From: Rhodanobacter denitrificans | GTDB taxonomy: Bacteria > Pseudomonadota > Gammaproteobacteria > Xanthomonadales > Rhodanobacteraceae | Direction of reading: 5' to 3' | DNA length: 64,000 bases | Assembly (NCBI GenBank): GCA_003241385.1 | Contig: QFPO01000012.1 | Coordinates: forward strand, 1 to 64,000 | Shown: piece by piece, positions 19,616 to 28,277 of the stretch | Layout of the letters: the number at the start of each line of letters is the position of its first letter | How positions within the stretch are numbered: the first letter of the stretch is position 1 | The notes under the pieces: model-generated | The model's input: the letters and a program-made list of their open reading frames with translations, nothing else | The model's database searches: none | Told to the model about the DNA's origin: nothing | Translations under genes and position numbers: made by a program

Positions 19616-20296
19616 ATGACCATCCGCCATCCGCTCGCATTCGCGCTCGTCCTCGCCGCCGCTCCGGCCGCGGCGGCGGACTTCCCGCTGTCGTTCACGG
19701 CCGACGGCACCAGCCGCTGGTACGAGTTCTACACCGACTCGTTCGCGCAGCTCGACAAGGGCTACGGCGGCGATCCGGCGCTCGACGGCTACTTCCGCAT
19801 CGGTGCCGAAGCCGATCCGTTCGCGCCGACCATGTTCGAGGAAGCGGCCGACGGCGCCGACGTGTTTCCGCACGAGCACGCGTTCACGAACATCGGCACG
19901 ATCAGCTACGCCGGTTCCGGCGACGGCACGTTTCCGATCACCGCGGTCACGCTCGACGTCTCACCGCACGTCACGGCCGAACACGGCGTGCTCGGTACCG
20001 ACTACCGCACCACGGTCGGCAGCCCGGTCGGCACGGTCACCGTCAGCGGCGGCATCGTCACCGACGTCCGTCTGGAGGCGGCGATCCGCTTCGAGCTCGA
20101 CGCCACCTACATCCCGTCGATGGGCTGGCTGCCGTACGACGGCACGCTGTCGATGGCCGGCGACCGCTTCGACCTCTTCGTCGACGACGAATACGCGTTC
20201 GCACACGGCAATCTGCGCTACGCCTGGGATCTGACCGGCCGCATCGACGGCGTCGGCGGCGCGGCCGACCGGATCTTCGACTCGGGTTTCGACTGA
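19616..20296 (+). CDS. Secreted protein with IFDSGFD C-terminal tail
   Basis: The 226-residue protein has a signal peptide (MTIRHPLAFALVLAAAPAAA, cleaved before DFPLSF). The mature part is acidic and beta-rich, without cysteines, and holds FFPHEHAF-like histidines (DVFPHEHAFTNIGTI). Its last residues, RIFDSGFD, resemble an IFxxGF(D/E) ending that I recall on many exported Xanthomonadales proteins. That suggests a sorting or surface-attachment tag; this is recollection, not a database result. It follows the Fur-controlled receptor by 120 bp in the same direction, so it may be iron-regulated and partner the receptor. No hemophore similarity is visible. GAAGAGA precedes the ATG. Confidence 0.7.
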   Translation: MTIRHPLAFALVLAAAPAAAADFPLSFTADGTSRWYEFYTDSFAQLDKGYGGDPALDGYFRIGAEADPFAPTMFEEAADGADVFPHEHAFTNIGTISYAGSGDGTFPITAVTLDVSPHVTAEHGVLGTDYRTTVGSPVGTVTVSGGIVTDVRLEAAIRFELDATYIPSMGWLPYDGTLSMAGDRFDLFVDDEYAFAHGNLRYAWDLTGRIDGVGGAADRIFDSGFD

Positions 20297-20375
20297 TGGG
20301 TGCCGGCGCCCGCCGCTCGCGCGCCCGCGGATCGCCTCGTCGCGCGCGAGACGACGACGGACCGATGCCGAACGG

Positions 20376-20403
20376 GGTGGCATCGACCGGTCACATCGCT
20401 ACA
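20376..20403 (+). promoter_or_regulatory. Candidate promoter of the response regulator
   Basis: TACAAT at 20398-20403 is a good -10. TGGCAT at 20376-20381, 16 bases upstream, is a poor -35. Transcription would start about 100 bp before the response-regulator GTG. No operator is visible. Confidence 0.3.
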
Positions 20404-20516
20404 ATGCGGGCCTACCCGACGATCGACGCGCTGCGTCAGCGAGCATGCCGGCCCCATGGCGTGCTTCGTGACGGCGTGCGCCGAGTCGGTCACCGCACAT
20501 CGAAAACGGGGGCGAG

Positions 20517-21266
20517 GTGATCAGGGGCGGCATCGAGGCTCGAGCAGATACCAAGGCGTTGCGGGTGGCTCTGGTCGAAGACGACGCCGAGCTGCGCGAC
20601 GCGATTCTGGCGCCGGCATTGGCCGAGTCGGGTTTCGACGTCGCCGCGTTCGGCAGCGCGGCCGGCCTGTACCGTTCGCTGCTGCATCGCAGCTTCGACG
20701 TCGTGGTGCTCGACGTCGGCCTGCCCGACGAGGACGGCTTCGACGTGGCCCGCTATCTGCGCTCGCTGTCGTCGATCGGCATCGTCATGCTGACCGGCCG
20801 TGCGGCCAGTCCCGATCGCGTCCGCGGACTGCGCCACGGCGCCGACGCGTATCTGACCAAGCCGATCGATCTGGACGTGCTGATGGCGACCCTGCACAGC
20901 CTGTCGCGCCGGCTCGTGTCCGAGATGGCCGAGCATTCCGCCGAGGGTGCGTGGCGGCTCGGCGACGGCGACTGGAACCTGCTGACGCCCGACGATGCCT
21001 GTATCGATCTGACCGCCTCGGAGCGCAGCATCCTGCGCACGCTGTTCGACGCGCGCGGCCAGCCGGTCACGCGCGAGGCGCTGATCGCTGGCCTGACCGG
21101 CGACGTCTACGATTTCGATCCGCACCGGCTCGAGATGCTCGTCCACCGCCTGCGCCGCAAGGTCGCCGGCGGTTGCCGCCACCCGCTGCCGCTGCGCGCG
21201 GTGCGCGGCAAGGGCTACGTGCTCGCGGTCACGCGCGGCGTCTCGTCGGCGCCTGCGCGCGCCTGA
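20517..21266 (+). CDS. OmpR-type response regulator
   Basis: The 249-residue protein has a receiver domain (LVEDDAELRDAIL acidic pocket, phosphoacceptor Asp in VVVLDVGLPDEDG, Lys in AYLTKPID). A C-terminal winged helix follows (LTASERSILRTLFDARG, DPHRLEMLVHRLRRKV, VRGKGYVL). GTG 20517 is taken as start, with GGGGGCGAG just before it; a start some 15 codons later is possible. Its 3' end faces the 3' end of a histidine kinase gene 18 bp away. The two may form a two-component pair with convergent instead of operonic arrangement. Confidence 0.85.
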   Translation: MIRGGIEARADTKALRVALVEDDAELRDAILAPALAESGFDVAAFGSAAGLYRSLLHRSFDVVVLDVGLPDEDGFDVARYLRSLSSIGIVMLTGRAASPDRVRGLRHGADAYLTKPIDLDVLMATLHSLSRRLVSEMAEHSAEGAWRLGDGDWNLLTPDDACIDLTASERSILRTLFDARGQPVTREALIAGLTGDVYDFDPHRLEMLVHRLRRKVAGGCRHPLPLRAVRGKGYVLAVTRGVSSAPARA

Positions 21267-21284
21267 GCGCGCGACGGAATCCTC

Positions 21285-22667
21285 TCAAGCCGCCGCCGGC
21301 GCCGCGCGCGGCAGCCGCATGCGAAAGCGCGCGCCGGCGCCCGGCGCGTTCTCGACGCTGAGCGTGCCGCCGGCATTGCGGACCAGGTTGGCCGCCACGG
21401 CCAGACCGAGTCCGGTGCCCTGGCCGCTCGGTTTGGTCGTGAAGAACGGCTCGAAGATCCGCTCGCGCAGATCCTCGGCGACGCCCGGCCCGGTATCGGT
21501 GAACACGATGTCGACGTCGGCCCCGCACGGCTGCACGTCGATCTCGAACCGGCCGCCGCCGGGCATCGCGTGGTTCGCATTGGCCGCGACGTTGAGCGCG
21601 ATCAGTGCGAACTGCCCCGGATCGAAATGCACCGGCAGCGCATCCTCGCCCGCGACCGCGATGCGCGTGCGGATCGACGGATCGAGCAGCTGCCTCAGCA
21701 TCGGTTCCATCTCGCGGATCGCGCGACCGGCATCGAACACCTCGATCCGGGTCGCGTCGTTGCGGCTGAAGTTCAACAGGTTCTGGGTGATCGACGCGGC
21801 GCGCCGCGCGGCCGACTCCATGCCGTCCAGGCTGCGGCGCAGCTCGTCGGGCTCGCGGCTGTTGCGGCTGCGCTGCGCGTAGCCGAGCATCAGGCCGAGC
21901 AGGTGGTTGAAATCATGCGCGACGCCGCTGGCGAGGCGGCCGACGGCTTCGACCTTCTGCGCGTGGACCAGCTGCTCGCGGACGCGTGCATGTTCGGCGA
22001 TCTCGGCCTCGAGCCGCTGGTTGATGCGCACCAGCTCGCTGCCGCGCCGGTTGGCCTCGCTCAGGCTCTCGCGCAGCGCCGCCACCGCGCGGTCGACGAC
22101 GATCGCGATCAGCAGGAACAGAATCGCGGTGATCGTCGCGCCGATCGCTTCGTCGGCGAGCGACGCGGCGGTGATCTTGCCGGCGCGCACGTCCACCGCG
22201 AAGCCGATCGCGAACGCGACGATCATCCAGCCGTACATCCACCACAGCGCGCGCCGCCCGAGCACCAGACCGGCGATCGCGATCCACACGACCTGGATCG
22301 GCTGCTCGTAGACCTGGGCGGCCAGACCGCTGGTCGCGTACGACAGCACCATCAGCAGCGCGACCACGCCGAGCACCAGGCCCGCCGCCGTGCGGAACCG
22401 GCCGCGCCGGATCATTGCCAGTCCGATCCAGGCCATCGTGCTCAGCGACAGGCTCATCAGCACGCTGGCCGTCTCGCCGGGCCGCCACGGCAGCGCGCTG
22501 AGCGCGATCCGGTACAGCCACATCAGCGGCGGCACGCAGCCGATCAGGATCAGCACGATCTGCAGCATCGGCGCATTGCGGCGGTCGACCGGATCGTCGA
22601 TCGGGGCGGCGGCCAGCCAGCGGCGGATTCGGGACCGGGACGCGGGTGTCGCGAGGGAGTCGCTCAT
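21285..22667 (-). CDS. Membrane sensor histidine kinase
   Basis: The 460-residue protein has about six N-terminal membrane helices (residues about 35-200) with short loops and no large periplasmic sensor. A coiled-coil-like linker and a transmitter domain follow: His in GRLASGVAHDFNHLLG, an N box with ALNVAANANHAM, then FTDTGPGV and GTGLGLAVAANLVRNAGG. The HDFNHLL form of the H box is typical of kinases that pair with varied regulators. It probably senses a signal within the membrane. The start ATG 22667 (MSDSLATP) is chosen because upstream sequence loses coding character; GAGGGAGTCG lies before it. Confidence 0.85.
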   Translation of the reverse strand: MSDSLATPASRSRIRRWLAAAPIDDPVDRRNAPMLQIVLILIGCVPPLMWLYRIALSALPWRPGETASVLMSLSLSTMAWIGLAMIRRGRFRTAAGLVLGVVALLMVLSYATSGLAAQVYEQPIQVVWIAIAGLVLGRRALWWMYGWMIVAFAIGFAVDVRAGKITAASLADEAIGATITAILFLLIAIVVDRAVAALRESLSEANRRGSELVRINQRLEAEIAEHARVREQLVHAQKVEAVGRLASGVAHDFNHLLGLMLGYAQRSRNSREPDELRRSLDGMESAARRAASITQNLLNFSRNDATRIEVFDAGRAIREMEPMLRQLLDPSIRTRIAVAGEDALPVHFDPGQFALIALNVAANANHAMPGGGRFEIDVQPCGADVDIVFTDTGPGVAEDLRERIFEPFFTTKPSGQGTGLGLAVAANLVRNAGGTLSVENAPGAGARFRMRLPRAAPAAA

Positions 22668-22692
22668 TCGGATCGAGTCATCGGGGCGGCGA

Positions 22693-22714
22693 TGTGTAAC
22701 CGGCGTTATACACA
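22693..22714 (-). promoter_or_regulatory. Operator-like dyad upstream of the histidine kinase
   Basis: TGTGTAAC and GTTATACACA form an imperfect inverted repeat 26 bp before the kinase ATG, AT-rich within GC-rich surroundings. On the minus strand TATAAC (22710-22705) within it could be the -10 box. A regulator binding here would control the kinase gene; which one is unknown. Confidence 0.4.
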
Positions 22715-23197
22715 GGCGCTCCTCGCGCATGCCAGACGCGGCCCGACCGGCCGCGCCGCGCGGCGGTGCGCGTCGACGCGTCGCGAGGGCGCCGGCAGGC
22801 ACCGTCGCGGCCGTCGGAACGACGCGGTCGCCGCGCCGGCCCGGATCGCCGAGGTGGGGGTCGCGCCGCATTCATCCAGGGCCGGCATGGCGGTCCATCG
22901 ATCGCATCGGCCGGCGTCCCGCGCTGCCGGTCGACCACGGCCCCGAGCCATCTATCCGGCCGCAGCGGCAGTCTGCGCGGTCTGCGTGCCGCGTCGGCGC
23001 CATCGCCGGATCAGCATGGCCTCGGCATCGCCGCGACGAGCGACCTGCCCGATGCCCCCTGCGTCCGCCGGCATCGGCCGATGCCCGCGGCGGACCGGGT
23101 CGGAGCGATGTTCGGAGCGGCATCCGCGAGCGCGCGTGCTGGCAGCGAAGGACGATCGCGTTATGCTTGCCGCAAGCCACCACGAGGCGGGGAGCGG
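22715..23197. other. About 480 bp with no recognisable gene
   Basis: This is GC-rich sequence between the divergent kinase gene and ycgL. Several frames are open here (typical of high GC) but none has domains, a ribosome site or consistent coding character. TATGCT at 23162-23167 may be the -10 of ycgL, giving a leader of about 24 bases. Confidence 0.45.
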
Positions 23198-23455
23198 ATG
23201 GATTGTTTCGTCTACAAGAGCGTGCGCAAGACCGATACCTACATCTTCCTGCGTGAGGAAGAGGGCTTCGACGTGCTGCCCGACGCCCTGGCCGAGCAGC
23301 TCGGCGAGCTGGCGTTCGTGATCTCGCTGCAGCTCTCGCCGGAGCGCAAGCTCGCGCGCGAGGACGTCAATGCGGTCATGCGCAACCTGCGCGAGCAGGG
23401 CTTCCATCTGCAGTTGCCGCTGCCCGACGAGTCCTTCATGATGGGTCCGTCTTGA
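23198..23455 (+). CDS. ycgL: YcgL domain protein
   Basis: The 85-residue protein matches the small YcgL family: MDCFVYKSVRKTDTYIFL at the start, the middle ALAEQLGELAFVISLQL, and the end FHLQLPLPDESF. The family is widespread in gammaproteobacteria, often near rnd, and its function is not established. GGCGGGGAGCGG directly before the ATG fixes the start; a long open frame upstream is not coding. The ankyrin gene follows after 46 bp. Confidence 0.85.
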   Translation: MDCFVYKSVRKTDTYIFLREEEGFDVLPDALAEQLGELAFVISLQLSPERKLAREDVNAVMRNLREQGFHLQLPLPDESFMMGPS

Positions 23456-23501
23456 CGTCGGGCGCGCTCGGCGCGCCCGGCAGACCGCCGACGAGGCCGG
23501 C

Positions 23502-26500
23502 ATGCCCGATTCCGTACTGACGCTGCTGTCCGGTCTGATCCGCCATCCCGCGACGCTGGTCGTGCTGCTCGCGCTGGACGCGGTCGTCATGACCCTGGTC
23601 TGCCGCGCGATCGGCTTCGGCCGCGAGCGCGGCGTCTGGCGCGACCTGGCGCGATCGGGTCTGGTCGCGCTGGTGCTGCTGATCGGATTCGCCGCGGTGC
23701 TGACCGCGATCATGGCGGTGCCGGCCTGGTGGCTGCTGCACGCGCCGTCGGCGGCGACCGCACTCGGCTCCTCGCTGGCCCTGCTCGCGGCGCTGTACGT
23801 GTTCTGGCGCTCGTGGCCGGCGCTGGCGCTGCCGTTCGAATGGGACGACGCCTACGCGCGCGACGAGGGCCGCTCGTGGCTGTTCGCGGCCCTGCAGCGC
23901 AGCGTGGCATTCGCCTGGCATCTGACGCGCGATTTTCGCAACAACCTGTTCCAGGGCCTGCCTGCGGCGGTCGGCGTGCTGCTGATCGTCGGCGGCGCGC
24001 TGGTGATCCCGACCGCCGGCGATCGCATCGCCGAGGGCACGCGCCTGATCGCAGCCGCGCTGTATCTGCTCGTCGTGGTGCCGCTGGCCTGTCTCGGCAT
24101 CGCCGGCGGCTGCATCCGGCTGCTGCTGACGCGGCGCGGCCGGCGCAGCCCGCCGGACCGGACCGAGCCGGTCGCCGAGGCGGCCTCCTCGCCGCTGCTG
24201 CCGCCCGGCATGGCGCGCGCCGAGCTCAACGCGATCGTGCTCAATGCCGCGCGCGCCGGCCAGATCGACCTGGCGCTGGCCGCGATCGAGCACGGCGCCC
24301 ATCCCGATACCGCGCCCGAGGGTCACGACCGCGACCAGCGCAGCGTACTGATGGTCGCCGTGACGCAGCCGGATCTGCGGCTGCTGCGCGCGCTGATCGG
24401 CCGCGGCGCCGACGTCAACCGCGCGCAGGCCGGCCTGACGCCGCTGATCGCCGCCACGCGCGACAGCTATCAGGGCCGGCCCGACGCGGTGATGATGCTG
24501 CTGGCCAACGGCGCCGATCCGCGGCTGGCCGACGCGGCCGGCAATACGCCGCTGCATCACGCCGGTCTGTGCGTCGAACCGGCCGTCGCCGCCCTGCTGG
24601 TCGACGCCGGTGCCGACGTCGACGCGATCAACCACGAAGGCCTGACCACGCTCGGCATCGCCTGTGCGAACGCGAACTGGGCGATCGCCGGCTTCCTGCT
24701 CGACCGCGGTGCGCGCAGCGACGTCGCCGGCGCGCAGCCGGCGCTGATCCAGGCTGCCGCGGTCGCCGAGGACGATCCGGCCGGCGTGCGCCTGCTGCTC
24801 AAGCGTAAGGCCGCGGTCGACGTGCGCGGCACGCTCGACCGCACCGCGCTGCTGGCCGCGGCGCTGGCCGGGCATGCGGCGATCGTCGAGGCCCTGCTCG
24901 CGGCCGGTGCCGATCCGAACCTGGCCGACCAGCACGGCACGACCGCGCTGATGGCCGCCGCCCAGGTCGGCGCGGTGCAGGTCGTCAACGCACTCGGTCG
25001 GCGCAAGGTCGATCCGGACCGCGTCGACGTCAACGGCCGCACCGCACTGGTCGTCGCCTGCGCATCGCGCCACGCCAGCGAGGACTGCGTGCGCGCGCTG
25101 CTGGCGCAGGGCGCCGATCGCGAGCGCCGCGCCGGCGACGGCCGTCGCGCACTCGACTACGCGGTCGCGGCCGGCCGCTGGCACATCGTCGCGCTGCTCG
25201 ATCCGGCCTATCCGCTGCCGAGCAGCCTGGTCGGCACCACGCTGCCGATGGAAGCCGCCAGCGCCGAGCATCTGCTCGATGCGCTGCGCTTCGGCCACTG
25301 GCCGGTCGTGCAGGAATTCTCCGGCATGGTCCGCGACTGGCCGCAGAGCGTGCTGGCCAGCATCTTCGTCGCGCTGCGCGACGCGGAACACCGCGCGGCG
25401 CGCGACTGGCTGCTCAACCGCGATCTGGACGTCGACGCGCGGATGGCCGACGGGCGCAGCCTGTTCGAGGCGCTGCTGGCCGAGCTGCCCGATGCCTACG
25501 AGGCGCTGGCCGAACTCGTCGCGCGCGGCGTCGCGGTCGGCGGTGCCGGCGTGCTGGCGCGCGTGCTGGCGGTCACGCCGGCCGACAAGCCGGGGCTGCC
25601 GCTGCGCCGGCTGGCGCGCGAGCTGCTGGAGCGCGGCGCCGACGCGGCCGGACGCGCCGCCGGCGAGCGCACCGCGCTGCATCTGGCCGCCGCGCTCGGC
25701 GATGCCGACCTCGTCGATGCGCTGCTCGCGCGCGGCGCCGATCCGAACGCCCGCGACGTGGTCGGCCGCACGCCGCTGCACGCGGCGATGAAGCTGGAGG
25801 CCGCCGTCGCGGTGCCGCTGCTGCGCAGCCTGATCGCCGCCGGCGCCGATCCGGAGATCGCCTCGGCACACGGCGAAACCGCGCTCGGCCTCGCGCTCGC
25901 GCGGCCCGAGCGCGAGCTGGCCTACTGGCTCAACTGGACGCGCTGGCACCTGCCGCGGCGCCGCCTGCGCGGCGAGGACCTGCCGGCCGCGGCCGCGCTC
26001 GGCGATCTCGACGCGGTCGAGCGCATGCTGGCGATGGGCGTCCCGCTCGACGGCACCGACGCGCAGGGCGCGACCGCGTTGGTGCGCGCCAGTGGTGCCG
26101 GCTATGCCGGTCTGGTCGCCTTGCTGCTCGACGCCGGCGCCGACCGGCTCCATCTGACGCAGTCCGGCGCGCATGCCTTGTCGGCCGCGGTCAGCGCGCG
26201 GCGCGAGTCGGTCGTCGCGACCCTGCTCGAACGCGGCGTGCCGGCGGATCTGCCGCTGCCCGGCGGCGGCACGTCGCTGATGGTCGCCGCCGCACTCGGC
26301 CTGCCGCGCGTCGCCGAGCTGCTGCTGCAGGCCGGCGCCGACGCCAATGCCGCCGACGACACCGGCATCGTCGCGCTGCACGCGGCGGCGCAGTTCGCTT
26401 TCAGCAGCCGCGACACCGCGACCGCGCACGCCCTGTTCGACACGCTGCTGCGCCATCGCGCCCTGCTCGAGCAGCGCGACGAGGCCGGCTACGACGCCTT

Positions 26501-26840
26501 GCTGCTGCTGCTCGGCGCGCGCGCCGATCCCGGCACGCCGTGCGACGCGCGGCATCTCGCGCTGGTCGCCGGTCTGCTGGTCGAGCGCGGCGCGCCGCTG
26601 GATCGGCAGGACCAGCGCGGCGTCAGTCCGCTGCACGCCTGCGCGATGCACGGCCTGCTCGGCTGCGCGCGGCTGCTCAAGACGCGCGGCGCACCACTCG
26701 ATCTGCCCGACCGCATGGGGCGCTCGCCCGGCGAGGTCGCCGCGCTGCTCGGCTATGCCGATCTGGCCGCCGAGCTCGGCGTCAACCGCCGCGCGATACC
26801 GAGCGTGCGCCAGACGCTGCGCCGCCAGGTCATCGAGTAG
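23502..26840 (+). CDS. Membrane-anchored ankyrin-repeat protein, 1,112 residues
   Basis: The N-terminal 210 residues hold about four to five membrane helices (near 15-38, 50-75, 82-105, 150-172, 185-210). The rest is a long ankyrin array of roughly 20 units. Many have clear repeat cores such as TPLHHAGLCVEPAVAALL, TALHLAAALGDADLVDALL and TPLHAAMKLEAAVAVPLL, each followed by A(G)ADP/AGADV. Between about residues 560 and 690 the repeats are degenerate. Ankyrin arrays bind proteins; the membrane anchor suggests a scaffold or sensor at the inner membrane facing the cytoplasm. No enzyme domain is visible. It follows ycgL in the same direction. Confidence 0.85.
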   Translation: MPDSVLTLLSGLIRHPATLVVLLALDAVVMTLVCRAIGFGRERGVWRDLARSGLVALVLLIGFAAVLTAIMAVPAWWLLHAPSAATALGSSLALLAALYVFWRSWPALALPFEWDDAYARDEGRSWLFAALQRSVAFAWHLTRDFRNNLFQGLPAAVGVLLIVGGALVIPTAGDRIAEGTRLIAAALYLLVVVPLACLGIAGGCIRLLLTRRGRRSPPDRTEPVAEAASSPLLPPGMARAELNAIVLNAARAGQIDLALAAIEHGAHPDTAPEGHDRDQRSVLMVAVTQPDLRLLRALIGRGADVNRAQAGLTPLIAATRDSYQGRPDAVMMLLANGADPRLADAAGNTPLHHAGLCVEPAVAALLVDAGADVDAINHEGLTTLGIACANANWAIAGFLLDRGARSDVAGAQPALIQAAAVAEDDPAGVRLLLKRKAAVDVRGTLDRTALLAAALAGHAAIVEALLAAGADPNLADQHGTTALMAAAQVGAVQVVNALGRRKVDPDRVDVNGRTALVVACASRHASEDCVRALLAQGADRERRAGDGRRALDYAVAAGRWHIVALLDPAYPLPSSLVGTTLPMEAASAEHLLDALRFGHWPVVQEFSGMVRDWPQSVLASIFVALRDAEHRAARDWLLNRDLDVDARMADGRSLFEALLAELPDAYEALAELVARGVAVGGAGVLARVLAVTPADKPGLPLRRLARELLERGADAAGRAAGERTALHLAAALGDADLVDALLARGADPNARDVVGRTPLHAAMKLEAAVAVPLLRSLIAAGADPEIASAHGETALGLALARPERELAYWLNWTRWHLPRRRLRGEDLPAAAALGDLDAVERMLAMGVPLDGTDAQGATALVRASGAGYAGLVALLLDAGADRLHLTQSGAHALSAAVSARRESVVATLLERGVPADLPLPGGGTSLMVAAALGLPRVAELLLQAGADANAADDTGIVALHAAAQFAFSSRDTATAHALFDTLLRHRALLEQRDEAGYDALLLLLGARADPGTPCDARHLALVAGLLVERGAPLDRQDQRGVSPLHACAMHGLLGCARLLKTRGAPLDLPDRMGRSPGEVAALLGYADLAAELGVNRRAIPSVRQTLRRQVIE

Positions 26841-27043
26841 CGCGCGGCCGGCGATCGCCGCCGCGATCCGGAGCGCGTTCGCCGCGGCGTCGAGCGGGCG
26901 ATCGGTTCCGGGGCGCGTCGCGCGGTGCGGCCGGCGACCGGCCGCCCGTCGAGGGTGTCGCTTCGATCCGCCACGGGCAGGCATCGTTTACCGACGGCCT
27001 GCTAGTGTCGCCCCGTCATCTTTTCACCTTCCAGGTCCCGCGC

Positions 27044-27772
27044 ATGTCCATCGTCCCGTCCCGCTTCGCATCCCGTTCGGCGCTCGCGCTGTTGGCCGGC
27101 CTGCTGGCCGCCTGCTCGGGCTCCGACCGCGCCCCCGCACCGGCCGCGCCGGCGGCGCCCGCCGTCAATACGCAGCTCGCCAAGGAAATCGCGATGTACG
27201 AGGACCTGCTGAAGTCGCAGAGCTACGAGCTGGCCGCGCCGATCGGCCAGGACATCGTGCAGCGCTTCCCGGACAGTCCGGAGGCGGCCAAGGTCAAGCA
27301 GACGCTGGCCGAGGTGCAGGCCAAGGCCGAGGCGACGACGACGCGGCGTCGGCTCGAGCGGCTGTGGTCGTACCAGACCGGCACCTCCGAATCGGGCGGC
27401 ACGCAGAACACCGCGTCGATCTACAGCAGCGGCGGCGCGGCCGAGGAGCGCATCCGGCTGGTGCTGCGCCGGCACAGCGAATGGGGCCTGAGCGTCTACC
27501 TGTTCGGCAGCGGCAAGGGCTTCGTCTGCCGCGACGTCTGCAGGCTGCCGGCGACGTTCGACGGCCAGGCCGCCGCGATCGAGGCCTATCTGCCCGAGAC
27601 CGGCGAGCCGGCGCTCTTCATCAAGGACGAGAAAGGCTTCATCGCGCGCATGAGCAAGACCGGCGTGATCACGCTGGAGGCCACGCTCAAGGACGGCGGC
27701 AAGCGCCGCTTCGAGTTCGAGGTCGGCGGTTACGATGCGGCCAAGTTCCCGGAGCTGGCCAAGAAGAAGTAG
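27044..27772 (+). CDS. Lipoprotein, 242 residues
   Basis: The N-terminus has a signal with lipobox LLAAC (Cys24), so the protein should be lipid-anchored in the envelope. After a Pro/Ala-rich stretch, residues about 42-95 look like a TPR-like helical hairpin (YEDLLKSQSYELAAPIGQDI, FPDSPEAAKVKQTLAEV). The C-terminal half is beta-rich with two cysteines (FVCRDVCRLP). The family is not recognised. The upstream open frame overlaps the ankyrin gene and is excluded; ATG 27044 gives a proper lipoprotein signal. Confidence 0.75.
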   Translation: MSIVPSRFASRSALALLAGLLAACSGSDRAPAPAAPAAPAVNTQLAKEIAMYEDLLKSQSYELAAPIGQDIVQRFPDSPEAAKVKQTLAEVQAKAEATTTRRRLERLWSYQTGTSESGGTQNTASIYSSGGAAEERIRLVLRRHSEWGLSVYLFGSGKGFVCRDVCRLPATFDGQAAAIEAYLPETGEPALFIKDEKGFIARMSKTGVITLEATLKDGGKRRFEFEVGGYDAAKFPELAKKK

Positions 27773-27809
27773 GTCGCACGACAGGGCGCGAACGCGCAGG
27801 AGAACGATC

Positions 27810-28277
27810 ATGGTCAAGAGCACTGCCGTCGACGTGAGCACCTATCTGGCCGAGTTGCCCGAGGAACGCAGGGCGGTGATCGCGCCGCTGCGCGATCTGA
27901 TCCTGAAGCACCTGCCGCCGGGCTACGTCGAGACGATGAACTGGGGCATGATCTGTTACGAGGTCCCGCTCGAACGCTACCCCGACACGTCCAACGGACA
28001 GCCCCTCGGCTACGCCGCTCTGGCCGCGCAGAAGAACGCCTATTCGCTGTATCTGATGAGTCTGTGCGAGGGTTCCGCACATGAGCAGAGCCTGCGCGAT
28101 GCGTTCCGCGAAGCCGGCAAGAAGCTCGACTTCGGCAAGTCCTGCGTACGCTTCAAACGGCTGGAGGATCTGCCGCTCGAAGCACTCGCCGCGCTGATCG
28201 CGTCGACGCCGCTCGAGACCTTCGTGGCCGAGCACGCGGCGTCCCGCGCCGCGGCCACGCGCGCGAAAAAGGCCTGA
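27810..28277 (+). CDS. DUF1801 (YdhG-like) protein
   Basis: The 155-residue protein resembles DUF1801: VSTYLAELPEERRAVIAPLRDLI at its start (shown here in part), GYVETMNWGMICYEVPL in the core, and a lysine/arginine-rich tail. Family members have a small alpha/beta fold and unknown roles; some are linked to iron chaperone-like functions. CAGGAG lies seven bases before the ATG at 27810. It overlaps the next gene by one base (TGATG), so the two are translationally coupled. Confidence 0.8.
   Translation: MVKSTAVDVSTYLAELPEERRAVIAPLRDLILKHLPPGYVETMNWGMICYEVPLERYPDTSNGQPLGYAALAAQKNAYSLYLMSLCEGSAHEQSLRDAFREAGKKLDFGKSCVRFKRLEDLPLEALAALIASTPLETFVAEHAASRAAATRAKKA

Noticed and set aside
17180..19879. 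An 899-codon minus-strand frame opposite the TonB-dependent receptor
   Set aside because: It mirrors a clear receptor gene with a signal peptide and family motifs on the plus strand. Its composition, rich in Arg, Val, Gly and Asp, is typical of antisense frames in high-GC DNA.
19616..20296. Secreted protein downstream of the receptor as a HasA-type hemophore
   Set aside because: Size, signal peptide presence and sequence do not match HasA, which lacks an N-terminal signal peptide. Only the gene position suggests a link to iron.
23436..26984. A 1,182-codon minus-strand frame opposite the ankyrin gene
   Set aside because: It is the antisense of the ankyrin array; its repeats reflect the repeats of the plus-strand gene, and no domain is recognisable.
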